The notes under the pieces were generated by a model. The model did not search any database and was not told where the DNA came from. It saw only the letters and a list, made by a program, of their open reading frames with translations. A stretch of 64,000 nucleotides of DNA from assembly GCF_013205025.1 (NCBI RefSeq), contig NZ_JABMLE010000003.1, forward strand, positions 589,332-653,331. The letters are read 5' to 3'. Origin of the DNA: Rathayibacter sp. VKM Ac-2857 (lineage in GTDB: Bacteria; Actinomycetota; Actinomycetes; Actinomycetales; Microbacteriaceae). Both the position numbers and the translations under genes were made by a program. This document shows positions 32,388 through 39,968 of this stretch, in pieces (positions within the stretch are counted from its first letter, which is position 1; the number at the start of each line of letters is the position of its first letter).

Positions 32388-33476
32388 TCAGAACGCGTAG
32401 CGGACGCGGCAGTACGGCAGGCGCTCGGCGAGCAGGGCGAGGAAGCGGTCGAGGGCGGCGCGCTTGAGGTCGCGGCGGTAGCGGATGTTCACGGCGCCGT
32501 TCTCGGAGACCTTCGACTCCTGCATCCGCGGGGCCCAGAGCAGGTCCTCGGCCTTCGGGTGCCAGCCGAGGTTCACCTCGTGCAGGCCCGCGTTGTGGGT
32601 GAGCAGGATCACCTCGGCGGCGAGCTGCGCCTTCGCTCGGGGGTGCAGGGCCGCGTCGAGCTGCTCGAAGAGCTCGGTCCAGTCGCGCTGCCAGGTCTCG
32701 GTGAGGATCACCGGCGAGAAGTTGACGTGCACCTCGTAGCCGGCGTCGACGAAGTCGTTGATCGCGGCGATCCGCTCGGCCATCGGCGAAGTGCGGACGT
32801 CGGTGACCTTCGCCGTCTCGGCGGGCATCAGCGAGAAGCGGATGCGGGTGCGGCCGAGCGGGTCCCACTCGAGCAGCTCGCGGTTGACGTACTTGGTGGC
32901 GAACGACGCCTTGGCGGTCGGCGACATCCGGAACAGCTCGCAGAGGTCGCGGACGTTGTCGCTGAGCAGGGCGTCGACCGAGCAGTCGCTGTTCTCGCCG
33001 ATGTCGTAGACCCAGGCCTCGGGGTCGCACTGGTTCGCCTCGGTCTTCGCGCCCTGCTTCGCGATGTGGCGGGCGAGGTGGCGCTGGATCTGCTCGATGT
33101 TCGCGAAGACCGTGATCGGGTTGCTGTAGCCCTTCCGCCGCGGCACGTAGCAGTAGACGCAGGCCATCGCGCAGCCGTTCGCGGAGGAGGGGGCGATGAA
33201 GTCGGCGGAGCGGCCGTTGGGCCGGGTGACCAGCGACTTCTTGACGCCCACGACGAGCGCCTCCGTCTTGATCCGCACCCAGCGCGCGACGTTCGCCTCG
33301 TCGCCGTGCACCTCCGGGATGTTCCAGTGCGAGTCGACCGGCACGATCTCGGCCGCCGGCCAGCGCTCCACGATCTCCCGCCCGCGGGGCAGCTCCAGCG
33401 CGGCGGGCTCGGCGTAGATGCGGCGGACGTCGAGGAGGGTGCGCTGATGGAGTGTGCGCTGACGGGTGCCGGACAT
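32388..33476 (-). CDS. Spore photoproduct lyase family radical SAM protein, 362 aa
   Basis: The radical SAM cluster CX3CX2C is CAMACVYC (Cys102, Cys106, Cys109), followed by a partial TIM barrel with TGVFAN-like TVFANIEQI, RFSLMPAETAKV, VNFSPVIL and HNAGLHEVNLGWHP. The family repairs the spore photoproduct 5-thyminyl-5,6-dihydrothymine in Firmicutes. Related proteins in non-spore-forming actinobacteria have unknown substrates. It is divergent from an NTF2-like gene with a repeated 15-bp sequence in between. Confidence 0.85.
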   Translation of the reverse strand: MSGTRQRTLHQRTLLDVRRIYAEPAALELPRGREIVERWPAAEIVPVDSHWNIPEVHGDEANVARWVRIKTEALVVGVKKSLVTRPNGRSADFIAPSSANGCAMACVYCYVPRRKGYSNPITVFANIEQIQRHLARHIAKQGAKTEANQCDPEAWVYDIGENSDCSVDALLSDNVRDLCELFRMSPTAKASFATKYVNRELLEWDPLGRTRIRFSLMPAETAKVTDVRTSPMAERIAAINDFVDAGYEVHVNFSPVILTETWQRDWTELFEQLDAALHPRAKAQLAAEVILLTHNAGLHEVNLGWHPKAEDLLWAPRMQESKVSENGAVNIRYRRDLKRAALDRFLALLAERLPYCRVRYAF

Positions 33477-33496
33477 GCGTCCGTTCTACCGGCGAC

Positions 33497-33545
33497 CACC
33501 GACAGTGCAGGTCACCGACAGTGCAGGCGCCCGCGCGAGTAGAGT
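33497..33545. promoter_or_regulatory. 15-bp direct repeat and promoter between SPL and NTF2-like genes
   Basis: CACCGACAGTGCAGG occurs at 33497-33511 and 33513-33527, one base apart. TAGAGT (33540-33545) ends 6 nt before the ATG of the + strand gene, a leaderless start. On the - strand, the radical SAM gene starts 20 bp from the first copy with a TAGAAC-like element. Confidence 0.5.
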
Positions 33546-33551
33546 CCGCGC

Positions 33552-33971
33552 ATGGACGCCGCCGAGCTGCCGACCGACTTCGTGCTCGCCCTCGAGGCCG
33601 TGGGCGAGGCGCTCGCCGCGATGGCCGCGGGCGACCCGGAGCCCTACCGCCGCTGCTGGGCCGACACCGCCGACTCCACGCTGTACGGCGCGTTCGGCAC
33701 GATCGAGCGGGGACGCGCGGCGATCGACGAGACGCTCGGCTGGGTCGCGAGCCGGTTCGCCGGCGGCGGGCTGACGCCGCACTACGACCTGATCCACGTC
33801 GAGGGTGATCTGGCCTACACGGTGGGCCGCGAGATCGGCGCGACGCGGATCGACGGGCGGGAGGCGACTCCGCTCGTCATCCGCGTCACCCACGTCTACC
33901 GCCGGTTCGACGGCCAGGGCTGGCGGATCGTGCACCGGCACGGCGACCACCCGCCGCGCCTCGAGCGCTGA
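33552..33971 (+). CDS. SnoaL-like/NTF2 superfamily protein, 139 aa
   Basis: Cone-fold protein: FVLALEAVGEALAAMAAGDP, YGAFGTIERGRAAIDETLGWV, AYTVGREIGATRIDGRE and HVYRRFDGQGWRIVHRHGD. This is the SnoaL/DUF4440 pattern with a His-rich C-terminal end that may form an active or ligand site. It starts from a leaderless promoter. The divergent radical SAM gene shares the control region, so the two may be expressed together. Confidence 0.75.
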   Translation: MDAAELPTDFVLALEAVGEALAAMAAGDPEPYRRCWADTADSTLYGAFGTIERGRAAIDETLGWVASRFAGGGLTPHYDLIHVEGDLAYTVGREIGATRIDGREATPLVIRVTHVYRRFDGQGWRIVHRHGDHPPRLER

Positions 33972-34013
33972 GCGGGTCGTCGCGGCGGATGGGACATCGC
34001 GGAGGATGGGGGC

Positions 34014-35006
34014 ATGGAGCCGACTGCCGATCGCTACCGCCGCGCCGCCGTCGAGCTGGCGCAGACCTCCGAGCTGCAGGTCGAGTGGGCGCTCGCCGTC
34101 GCCGACGATGACGCACTGCTCGCGCTGATCGACGGGCTCCCGCCCGCGCATCGGCAGCCGTCGCTGCTGTTTTCGGTAGCGCGGCTGCTCGGGGCGCCGG
34201 CGGTGGACGGCCCGGGCTTCGCGGAGTGGCTGCGGCGGGAGTGGCCGCGGGTCGCGCCGGTGGCGGCGGAGCGGCTCACCCAGACCAACGAGGCGTTGCG
34301 CTGCGCCCCGCTGGTCGCGGCGCTGGAGCGGATCACGGAGCCGGAGGAGCCGGTCGCGCTGATCGAGATCGGCGCCTCGGCCGGGCTGTGCCTGGCTCCG
34401 GAGCGGTACTCGTACTCCTACTCGTCCGCGTTCGCGGGGACGGAGGGCACGACTCGACTGGGGCGGGGTGAGCCGAGCCGGGGCGGGCCGGTGCTCGAGT
34501 GCGCGGTGACCGGAGGAGCGGCGCCGTCCCGGTTGCCGGTCGTCGCCTGGCGGCGCGGGCTGGACCTGCGTCCGCTCGATGTTCGCTCGGCGGAGGACCG
34601 CGCCTGGCTGGAGGCGCTGCTGCCGCCGGACCGGCCGGAGCGCACCGAGCGGCTCCGGGCCGCCGTGGCGACACTGCGGGAGGACCCGCCGGAGATCGTC
34701 GCGGGCGATGCGGCGGAGGCGCTGCCGGGCGTGCTCGCCGGTGTGCCGCGCGGGTTGCGCGCGGTCGTGGTGTCGCTCGGGACGCTGGTGTACCTGCCCT
34801 GGGCCGCGCGCGAGCGGGTGCTGGCCGCGGTCGACGCTGCGGGCGCGAGCCTGGTGACCCTCGAGGCGGAGGCGCTGCTGCCGTCGCTCCGGGAGCGGGC
34901 CGCCGCGCTGACGGCGCCCGAGCGCACGCCGTTCCTGCTGGCGGCGGACGGGGTGCCGCTCGCGTTCGCCGCGCCGCACGGCGGCCGTCTCTCCTGGCTG
35001 AGCTGA
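34014..35006 (+). CDS. DUF2332 family protein, 330 aa
   Basis: DUF2332 hallmark segments: PPAHRQPSLLFSVARLLGA, TNEALRCAPLVAALERITEP, LIEIGASAGLCLAPERYSYS and the final GRLSWLS. The acidic IEIGASAGL segment looks like the SAM-binding motif of an unrecognised methyltransferase (glycine-rich loop after a beta strand ending in Glu). Standard length for the family. GGAGG lies upstream. The function is undetermined, and the SAM-dependence is my reading of the motif. Confidence 0.8.
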   Translation: MEPTADRYRRAAVELAQTSELQVEWALAVADDDALLALIDGLPPAHRQPSLLFSVARLLGAPAVDGPGFAEWLRREWPRVAPVAAERLTQTNEALRCAPLVAALERITEPEEPVALIEIGASAGLCLAPERYSYSYSSAFAGTEGTTRLGRGEPSRGGPVLECAVTGGAAPSRLPVVAWRRGLDLRPLDVRSAEDRAWLEALLPPDRPERTERLRAAVATLREDPPEIVAGDAAEALPGVLAGVPRGLRAVVVSLGTLVYLPWAARERVLAAVDAAGASLVTLEAEALLPSLRERAAALTAPERTPFLLAADGVPLAFAAPHGGRLSWLS

Positions 35007-35193
35007 TGCCGGCGGTCTCGATGCGCGCTGCGCGCTGCCCGACCGGCAGGGAGGGACAGGGACACGAGAGAAGCTGCTGCGCTCCCATGCTGATCGAGTA
35101 GCCGGCGAAGCGGGCGTATCGAGATCCACCTGAGCCGGGACCTCGGCGGAGGCGCGCCTGCTCACGCCGGGTCTCGATACGCACTGCGCGCTA

Positions 35194-35417
35194 CTCGACC
35201 AGCATGAAAGGCGCCCTCCCGGCTGCTCGACCAGCAGGAAAAGCGTCCTTCGGGTTGCTCGACCAGCAGGAAAAGCGTCCTTCGGGTTGCTCGACCAGCA
35301 GGAAAAGCGTCCTTCGGGTTGCTCGACCAGCAGGAAAAGCGCCCTTCGGGCTGCTCGACCAGCATGAAAGGCGCCCTTCGGGCTGCTCGACCAGCAGGGA
35401 AGGCGCGCTGCCGAGCG
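35194..35417. repeat. Seven 32-bp tandem units derived from a REP arm
   Basis: Units start at 35194, 35226, 35258, 35290, 35322, 35354 and 35386, each exactly 32 bp. Each begins CTCGACCAGCA(G/T)G and continues through an AAAGCG and CTTCGGG-like tail. Some units differ by 1-4 bp. The repeat keeps the arm sequence of the REP (CTCGACCAGCATG) at every period. Not a CRISPR: no spacers. Confidence 0.85.
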
Positions 35418-35490
35418 CGAGCGGCGCAGCATGCCGATCGAGTAGCCGTGTACCGCGGGCGCAGCATGCTGATCGGCGCGCAGACGTTTG

Positions 35491-35592
35491 GCGCTGCCTG
35501 CTGATGCAGTAGCCGGCGCAGCGAGCGCTGCCTGCTGGTCCAGTAGCCGGCGCAGCGAGCGCTGCATGCTGATCGAGTAGCTCGCGCAGCGG
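35491..35592. repeat. Three 34-bp tandem units
   Basis: Start points 35491, 35525 and 35559 (spaced 34 bp); each reads GCGCTGC(C/A)TGCTG then a TAGCCGGCGCAGC-like part. They are degenerate REP arms in reverse orientation. Confidence 0.7.
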
Positions 35593-35738
35593 GCGTATCG
35601 AGCGGAGGGGGCGCCTTCGGCGCCAGCGCAGGGCGGGGAAGAGACCGACGTCCTTGGGGTGGTGGGTCTCGATACGCCCCTGCGGGGCTACTCGACCAAC
35701 ATGTCTGCGGGCGTCTCTTCCAAGTAGATCCACCACCG

Positions 35739-37043
35739 TCAGAACGGTGCGGTGGCGTCGTTGAAGCGCGGTCCCGGCGGCGGGTCCGGTGGGCGCCCGG
35801 GCAGGGGTGGCGGCCGGTTGCTGATGCGCCGTCCGGTTGGGCTCGTCCATTCGAGCGTGCCGTGGTCGTCGATTCGCTTGTAGCTCCACTGGTCCCCGTG
35901 CCGGACGTGATGGTGCGACGTGCAGAGACTCACGAGGTTCTCGAGAGAGGTCTCGCCGCCGTTGCGCCACTCGAGGGTGTGGTCGGCCTCGCTCGTGCTG
36001 GCGCTGCGGGTGCAGTCGGGGAAGCGGCAGGTCTGGTCGCGCAGTTGCAGGTGCAGGCGCATCTGAGGTGGTGGGACGCGCCAGGTGCGTCCGACGGACA
36101 CGACGGCGCCGGTGTCCGGATCGGTCAGGACGCGGGTGAAAGACGCAGCTGTCCGGATGAGCTCGCGGGCGATCTCCGCGGGCACGGGGCCGTAGCCGTC
36201 GAGCTCCGCGGGGGCGTCGTCGAGACCGACGGCGGTGGACGCGGCGAGGGTGAGTCGCACCTCGGCGCGGATGCCGGGGACGAAGGTCGGGTCGGGCCGG
36301 TGGTCGGCGTTCGACGTGGTCCCCGCGATGTCGCCGTCGCAGAGCAGATCGATCGCGGCGTCTGCGCTGAGCTGCTGCAGAGTGCGGGGGTCGCCTTCGT
36401 CGCGGAGGGTGCGGGCGATGCGGCGGAGCCGGTCGTGTGCGCCCATCACGGTGGGCGCCGGGCCGTAGAGGCAGAGCGTGGCCATCCCGTCGATGTCGGG
36501 CGTGACCCAGACGGCGCGGTCCTCCTTCGCGCGGGCGTGGCGCTGGGCGAGGGGTTGCTCGTGCAGTTCCTCGCGCCAGCGGCCGAGTGCTCGGCGCAGC
36601 TGCGTGGTGGTCATCGTGAGGGCGGCGTCGGCGGCGCGCTCGTCGAGCGCCGCGCGGGAGGTCTCCGGGAGGCTGCTGGCGGTTCGGCAGATGGCCTCGC
36701 CGACCTTCCAGAGGATCCGGCCGTCGCGGAGCAGGGCGCGGGTGAGCGGGAGGTGCTCCATCAGGAGCTGCGCGGTCTCGAGGCGGCGGGAGACCTCCTG
36801 CTCCGACTCGCCGTACGCCACCGCCAGCTCGGCCCGAATGGAGCGCTCGACCAGGTCGCGAGTCTCGCTGCGGGTCGCACCGCGGGCGAACGCCTCCGGG
36901 ACGGTGAGCGCTTTTCGGTAGCCGCGGTGCATCAGCTCCGCCGCCCGAAGGCGCGTCGGGGACGCGGCGCGCTCGGCGGCGGCGGAGTCGTCGAAGCAGT
37001 CGCGCACCTCCGCGAGTGCTGCTGCATCCTCATCATCTGGCAT
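35739..37043 (-). CDS. DUF222 / HNH endonuclease domain protein 2, 434 aa
   Basis: DUF222 helical region (RSIRAELAVAYG, DRAVWVTPDIDGMA, VRLTLAAST) plus C-terminal HNH with CRFPDCTRSAS, SEADHTLEW, ENLVSLC and HHHVRH. It is close in sequence to the gene at 3477 and shares its upstream region, but is in the opposite orientation. The C-terminal tail is Pro-rich. Flanked by REP clusters on both sides. The activity is unproven, as for the first copy. Confidence 0.9.
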   Translation of the reverse strand: MPDDEDAAALAEVRDCFDDSAAAERAASPTRLRAAELMHRGYRKALTVPEAFARGATRSETRDLVERSIRAELAVAYGESEQEVSRRLETAQLLMEHLPLTRALLRDGRILWKVGEAICRTASSLPETSRAALDERAADAALTMTTTQLRRALGRWREELHEQPLAQRHARAKEDRAVWVTPDIDGMATLCLYGPAPTVMGAHDRLRRIARTLRDEGDPRTLQQLSADAAIDLLCDGDIAGTTSNADHRPDPTFVPGIRAEVRLTLAASTAVGLDDAPAELDGYGPVPAEIARELIRTAASFTRVLTDPDTGAVVSVGRTWRVPPPQMRLHLQLRDQTCRFPDCTRSASTSEADHTLEWRNGGETSLENLVSLCTSHHHVRHGDQWSYKRIDDHGTLEWTSPTGRRISNRPPPLPGRPPDPPPGPRFNDATAPF

Positions 37044-37071
37044 ACGAGTATTGAAGCAAGGACCACCGACA
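37044..37071 (-). promoter_or_regulatory. Leaderless start region shared with DUF222/HNH gene 1
   Basis: On the reverse strand these 28 bases match 25 of 28 in front of the first copy. TTCAAT stands 6 nt before the ATG and no SD is present. Confidence 0.6.
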
Positions 37072-37117
37072 TCGGAGCGGGGATGCGGGCTTGCAGACCC
37101 GCCCTGCTGGTGGTGGC

Positions 37118-37247
37118 GGGTCTCGATACGCCCCTGCGGGGCTACTCGACCAGCAGGACGCGGCGGAGCCGCGTCCTTTCCCTCACCACCGAGACGCGAA
37201 GCGGCTTCGCCGCTCGATACGCCCCTGCGGGGCTACTCGACCAGCAT
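37118..37247. repeat. REP pair with conserved spacer (composite copy 1)
   Basis: Two REP units in the same orientation (37118-37156 and 37213-37247) flank a spacer with the hairpin AGGACGCGG/CCGCGTCCT (37155-37178) and CTTTCCCTCACCACCGAGAC. A near-identical copy in inverted orientation is at 60381-60500. Confidence 0.8.
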
Positions 37248-37316
37248 GGGGCCGGTATCCATCGCTCTGCGGGCTGCTCGGCCGGCTGCAGCGCTCGGTG
37301 GGCGACTCGCGCGCCG

Positions 37317-37994
37317 CTACAGGGCGTCGACGAAGAGCTGGGTGGCCTGCGGGACGTAGGAGGTGTTCGTCGACGGGTCCCAGCCGACGAGGGCGACGAC
37401 GTCGCCGCCGACGCGGGTGGTGATGCCGACGAGGGTGAAGGGGGCGCCGCCGACGTCGCCGGTGACGGTCCAGCCGACGGCCTCGTCGGTGCCCGTGATG
37501 GTGGGCTCGGTCTGCTCGACGGTGGTCTGCACGGGGGTGCCCTGCAGGGCGAACAGCTCGGAGCCGTCGGCGCAGCGCTCGAGCGCGTCCTCGGCGGAGG
37601 CCACGAGGGCGGAGGCGGTGTCCGCGTCGCCGGTGCTGGTGACGACCGAGGTCATCGAGCGGTCGGCGCTCGTGCCGTAGGCGAGACCCGCGTCGGTGAG
37701 CGTGTCGTCCGCGTCCCAGCCGACGCCGAACGGCGCGAGGCAGGAGGCGTCCGTCGCGGTGAGCCCCGGGTAGACCGACCCGAGCATCTCCTCGGTGCTG
37801 GTGAACTCCGCGGGCACGAACTGGATGTCGTCGAAGATCGTCGCCAGCTCGGCGTCGGTGTGCTGCGGCAGCTCCTCGGCGGTCGGCTCGGGCTCGGCGG
37901 CGGCGGTGCAGCCGGTCAGCGCGAGCAGCAGAGCGCCCGTGAGGGCGAGTCCGGCTCGGGCGACTCCGGCTCGGGCGGCGGTGGTGTGCGTCAT
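37317..37994 (-). CDS. Secreted lipoprotein of unknown function, 225 aa
   Basis: Signal MTHTTAARAGVARAGLALTG ends at lipobox LTGC (Cys about 29). The mature part starts with an acidic/Pro linker (EPEPTAEEL) and continues as an alpha+beta domain with two Cys residues (DASCLAPFG, LERCADGS) and a QATQLFVDAL end. It resembles sensor-like domains found in actinobacterial lipoproteins (such as PknH extracellular type), but this is a fold guess only. SD AGGGGGAA. Convergent neighbours are repeats. Confidence 0.65.
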   Translation of the reverse strand: MTHTTAARAGVARAGLALTGALLLALTGCTAAAEPEPTAEELPQHTDAELATIFDDIQFVPAEFTSTEEMLGSVYPGLTATDASCLAPFGVGWDADDTLTDAGLAYGTSADRSMTSVVTSTGDADTASALVASAEDALERCADGSELFALQGTPVQTTVEQTEPTITGTDEAVGWTVTGDVGGAPFTLVGITTRVGGDVVALVGWDPSTNTSYVPQATQLFVDAL

Positions 37995-38038
37995 GGTGGT
38001 TCCCCCTCTGCTCCGCCGTGCGTCGGGGCGGAGGCGGC

Positions 38039-38060
38039 CCGAGGCTAGCAGAGGCCTCGG
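38039..38060 (-). terminator. Terminator after the galactoside operon
   Basis: CCGAGGC (38039-38045) pairs with GCCTCGG (38054-38060), with an 8-nt loop. It lies between the GH35 stop and the lipoprotein start, both on the - strand. Confidence 0.5.
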
Positions 38061-38079
38061 ACACTCCCGCCGCAGCCCG

Positions 38080-39876
38080 CTAGATCTCCGTGTGCCCCAG
38101 GTCCGCGTGCGCGAGCAGCCGGATCTCCGGCTCCGCGATCGACTCGAACTCCAGCACGACCACCTCGTTGCGCCCCGCCCGGGTGACCGGCGACGGCACG
38201 ATCAGCGTGCGCTGCGGCCCGCGCCGCCAGTAGCGGCCGAGCAGGAAGCCGTTCACCCAGACCAGGCCCTTGCCCCAGTGCAGCGTGTCGAGGTGCAGGT
38301 CGGCCGGCGCGTCGAGCTCGAAGGAGCCGGAGGCGAGCCCCGGTCCGGCCGCGAACGACCCGCTGCCGGGCACCTTGCCGCACTCGGGCAGGCACTCGAG
38401 CGCCAGCGGCCGAGCGACCCAGCCGCGGAGCTCGACCCCGTCCAGCCGCACGCCGCCGATCAGCCCCTTGTGCTCGCCGATCCGCTCGCCGTAGTTCACC
38501 CGGCCCTGGTCCTCGACCAGGACCGCCAGCTCGCCGATGCCGCGGGGCAGGGTGATCGCCCGCTCGTGGTCGTCGCGCGCGAGCACGCCGACCGGGACGC
38601 CGTCGAGCAGGACCCAGGCGCGGTCGCGCACCTCCTCGCCGACGACCAGCCGGGCGGGAGCCGCACCGGCGTCGAGCGTCGTCGTGAACAGCACGAAACC
38701 GTCGCCCTGCCCGAGGTCGTCGAAGCTCGCCATCGCCTCGAGTCGCGTCGCCGGCCCGAAGACCGCGTCGAGCCCGAGCAGCGCGGGGCCCGGCACGAGC
38801 GGCGCGGTGAGCACCGGCGCCGGCGGGGAGACCGCGGGCACCTCCTCCGGCACCGGCGCGTAGCGCGCGATGACCTCGCGGAAGGCCCAGTACTTCGCCG
38901 TCGGGTCGCCGCTCTCGTTCAGCGGGGCGTCGTAGTCGTAGCTCGTGGTGATCGCGGCGTAGCGGCCCTTGTCGTTCGCGCCGCTGGTCAGGCCGAAGTT
39001 GGTGCCGCCGTGGAACATGTAGATGTTGACCGAGCCGCCGACCGCGAGCAGCGCGTCGAGCTCGCTCGCCGACGCCGCCGCGTCCGTGGTGTGGTGCTGG
39101 GTGCCCCAGTCGTCGAACCAGCCGCACCAGAACTCCATGCACATCAGCGGGCCGGTGGGCTGGAATTCGCGCAGCGTCGCGAGGCGCTCGGCCGTGCGCG
39201 AGCCGAACGAGCCGGTCAGATGCAGTCCGGGCAGGCTGCCGTCGGCGAGCATCTGCGGGGTCGGCTGGTCGATCGTGGTGAGCGGCACGGTGATGCCGCT
39301 GTCGCGGGTGACGCGGACCAGCTCGGCGAGGTACTCCTTGTCGGAGCCGTACGCGCCGTACTCGTTCTCGATCTGCACGAGCACGACGGGCCCGCCGTCG
39401 TCGATCTGGCGCGGCGCCACGATCGCGGAGATCCGGCGGAGGTACTCGCTCACCGCCGCGAGGTAGTGCGGCTCGGAGCGGCGCACGCCCACCTCGGGGT
39501 CGCGGAGGAGCCAGGCGGGCAGGCCGCCGTTGCTCCACTCCGCGCAGATGTAGGGGCCGGGGCGCACGATCGCGTGCAGGCCCTCGGCGGCGATCAGGTC
39601 GAGGAAGCGGCCGAGGTCGAGCCCGGCGTCCTCGCGCCACGCGCCGCGCTGGGGCTCGTGCGCGTTCCAGGCGACGTAGGTCTCGATGGTGTTCAGGCCC
39701 ATCAGGCGGGCCTTGCGGATCCGGTCGGCCCAGAGGTCCGGGTGGATGCGGAAGTAGTGCAGCGCCCCCGACAGGATGCGGTGCGGCCTGCCGTCGAGCT
39801 CGAAGTCGGTCGCGCCGATGGCGAAGCGGCTCTCGGGCGCAACAGTCGGCGCAGTGGAGTCGGGAGCGGTGGTCAT
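38080..39876 (-). CDS. GH35 beta-galactosidase, 598 aa
   Basis: GH35 barrel: SGALHYFRIHPDLWADR at residue 36, ETYVAWNAHEP, RPGPYICAEWSNGGLP, acid/base Glu172 in QIENEYGAYG, nucleophile Glu248 in CMEFWCGWFDDWG. Jelly-roll domains follow (WVLLDGVPVGVLARDDH and KGLVWVNGFLLGRYW). It has no signal peptide, so it acts on imported galacto-oligosaccharides. It is the last gene of an operon led by two permeases and the SBP, 92 nt after the SBP gene. Confidence 0.92.
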   Translation of the reverse strand: MTTAPDSTAPTVAPESRFAIGATDFELDGRPHRILSGALHYFRIHPDLWADRIRKARLMGLNTIETYVAWNAHEPQRGAWREDAGLDLGRFLDLIAAEGLHAIVRPGPYICAEWSNGGLPAWLLRDPEVGVRRSEPHYLAAVSEYLRRISAIVAPRQIDDGGPVVLVQIENEYGAYGSDKEYLAELVRVTRDSGITVPLTTIDQPTPQMLADGSLPGLHLTGSFGSRTAERLATLREFQPTGPLMCMEFWCGWFDDWGTQHHTTDAAASASELDALLAVGGSVNIYMFHGGTNFGLTSGANDKGRYAAITTSYDYDAPLNESGDPTAKYWAFREVIARYAPVPEEVPAVSPPAPVLTAPLVPGPALLGLDAVFGPATRLEAMASFDDLGQGDGFVLFTTTLDAGAAPARLVVGEEVRDRAWVLLDGVPVGVLARDDHERAITLPRGIGELAVLVEDQGRVNYGERIGEHKGLIGGVRLDGVELRGWVARPLALECLPECGKVPGSGSFAAGPGLASGSFELDAPADLHLDTLHWGKGLVWVNGFLLGRYWRRGPQRTLIVPSPVTRAGRNEVVVLEFESIAEPEIRLLAHADLGHTEI

Positions 39877-39906
39877 GCGGGATCCCCCTCAGGATCGTGG
39901 GACGGG

Positions 39907-39940
39907 TCGAGGCCGGCCGGAGGGATCCGACCGGCCTCGA
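39907..39940 (-). terminator. Intercistronic hairpin between SBP and GH35 genes
   Basis: TCGAGGCCGG (39907-39916) is the exact complement of CCGGCCTCGA (39931-39940), with a 14-nt loop. It may be an attenuator, or protect the SBP message so that the binding protein is made in excess over GH35. Confidence 0.55.
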
Positions 39941-39968
39941 ACGCCGCCAGTGCTACTCGAGAACAGTG

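Larger units (their letters stand above)
35087..35703. repeat. REP-like repeat cluster flanking DUF222/HNH gene 2 (left)
   Basis: REP units at 35087-35128 (-), 35169-35206 (+), about 35565-35600 (-) and 35663-35703 (+), with remnants around 35021 and 35430. Embedded between them are two tandem arrays described separately. The block of about 730 bp contains no gene. Confidence 0.8.

Noticed and set aside
35194-35417. CRISPR-like array
   Set aside because: The units are contiguous tandem copies without unique spacers, and no cas genes are present.
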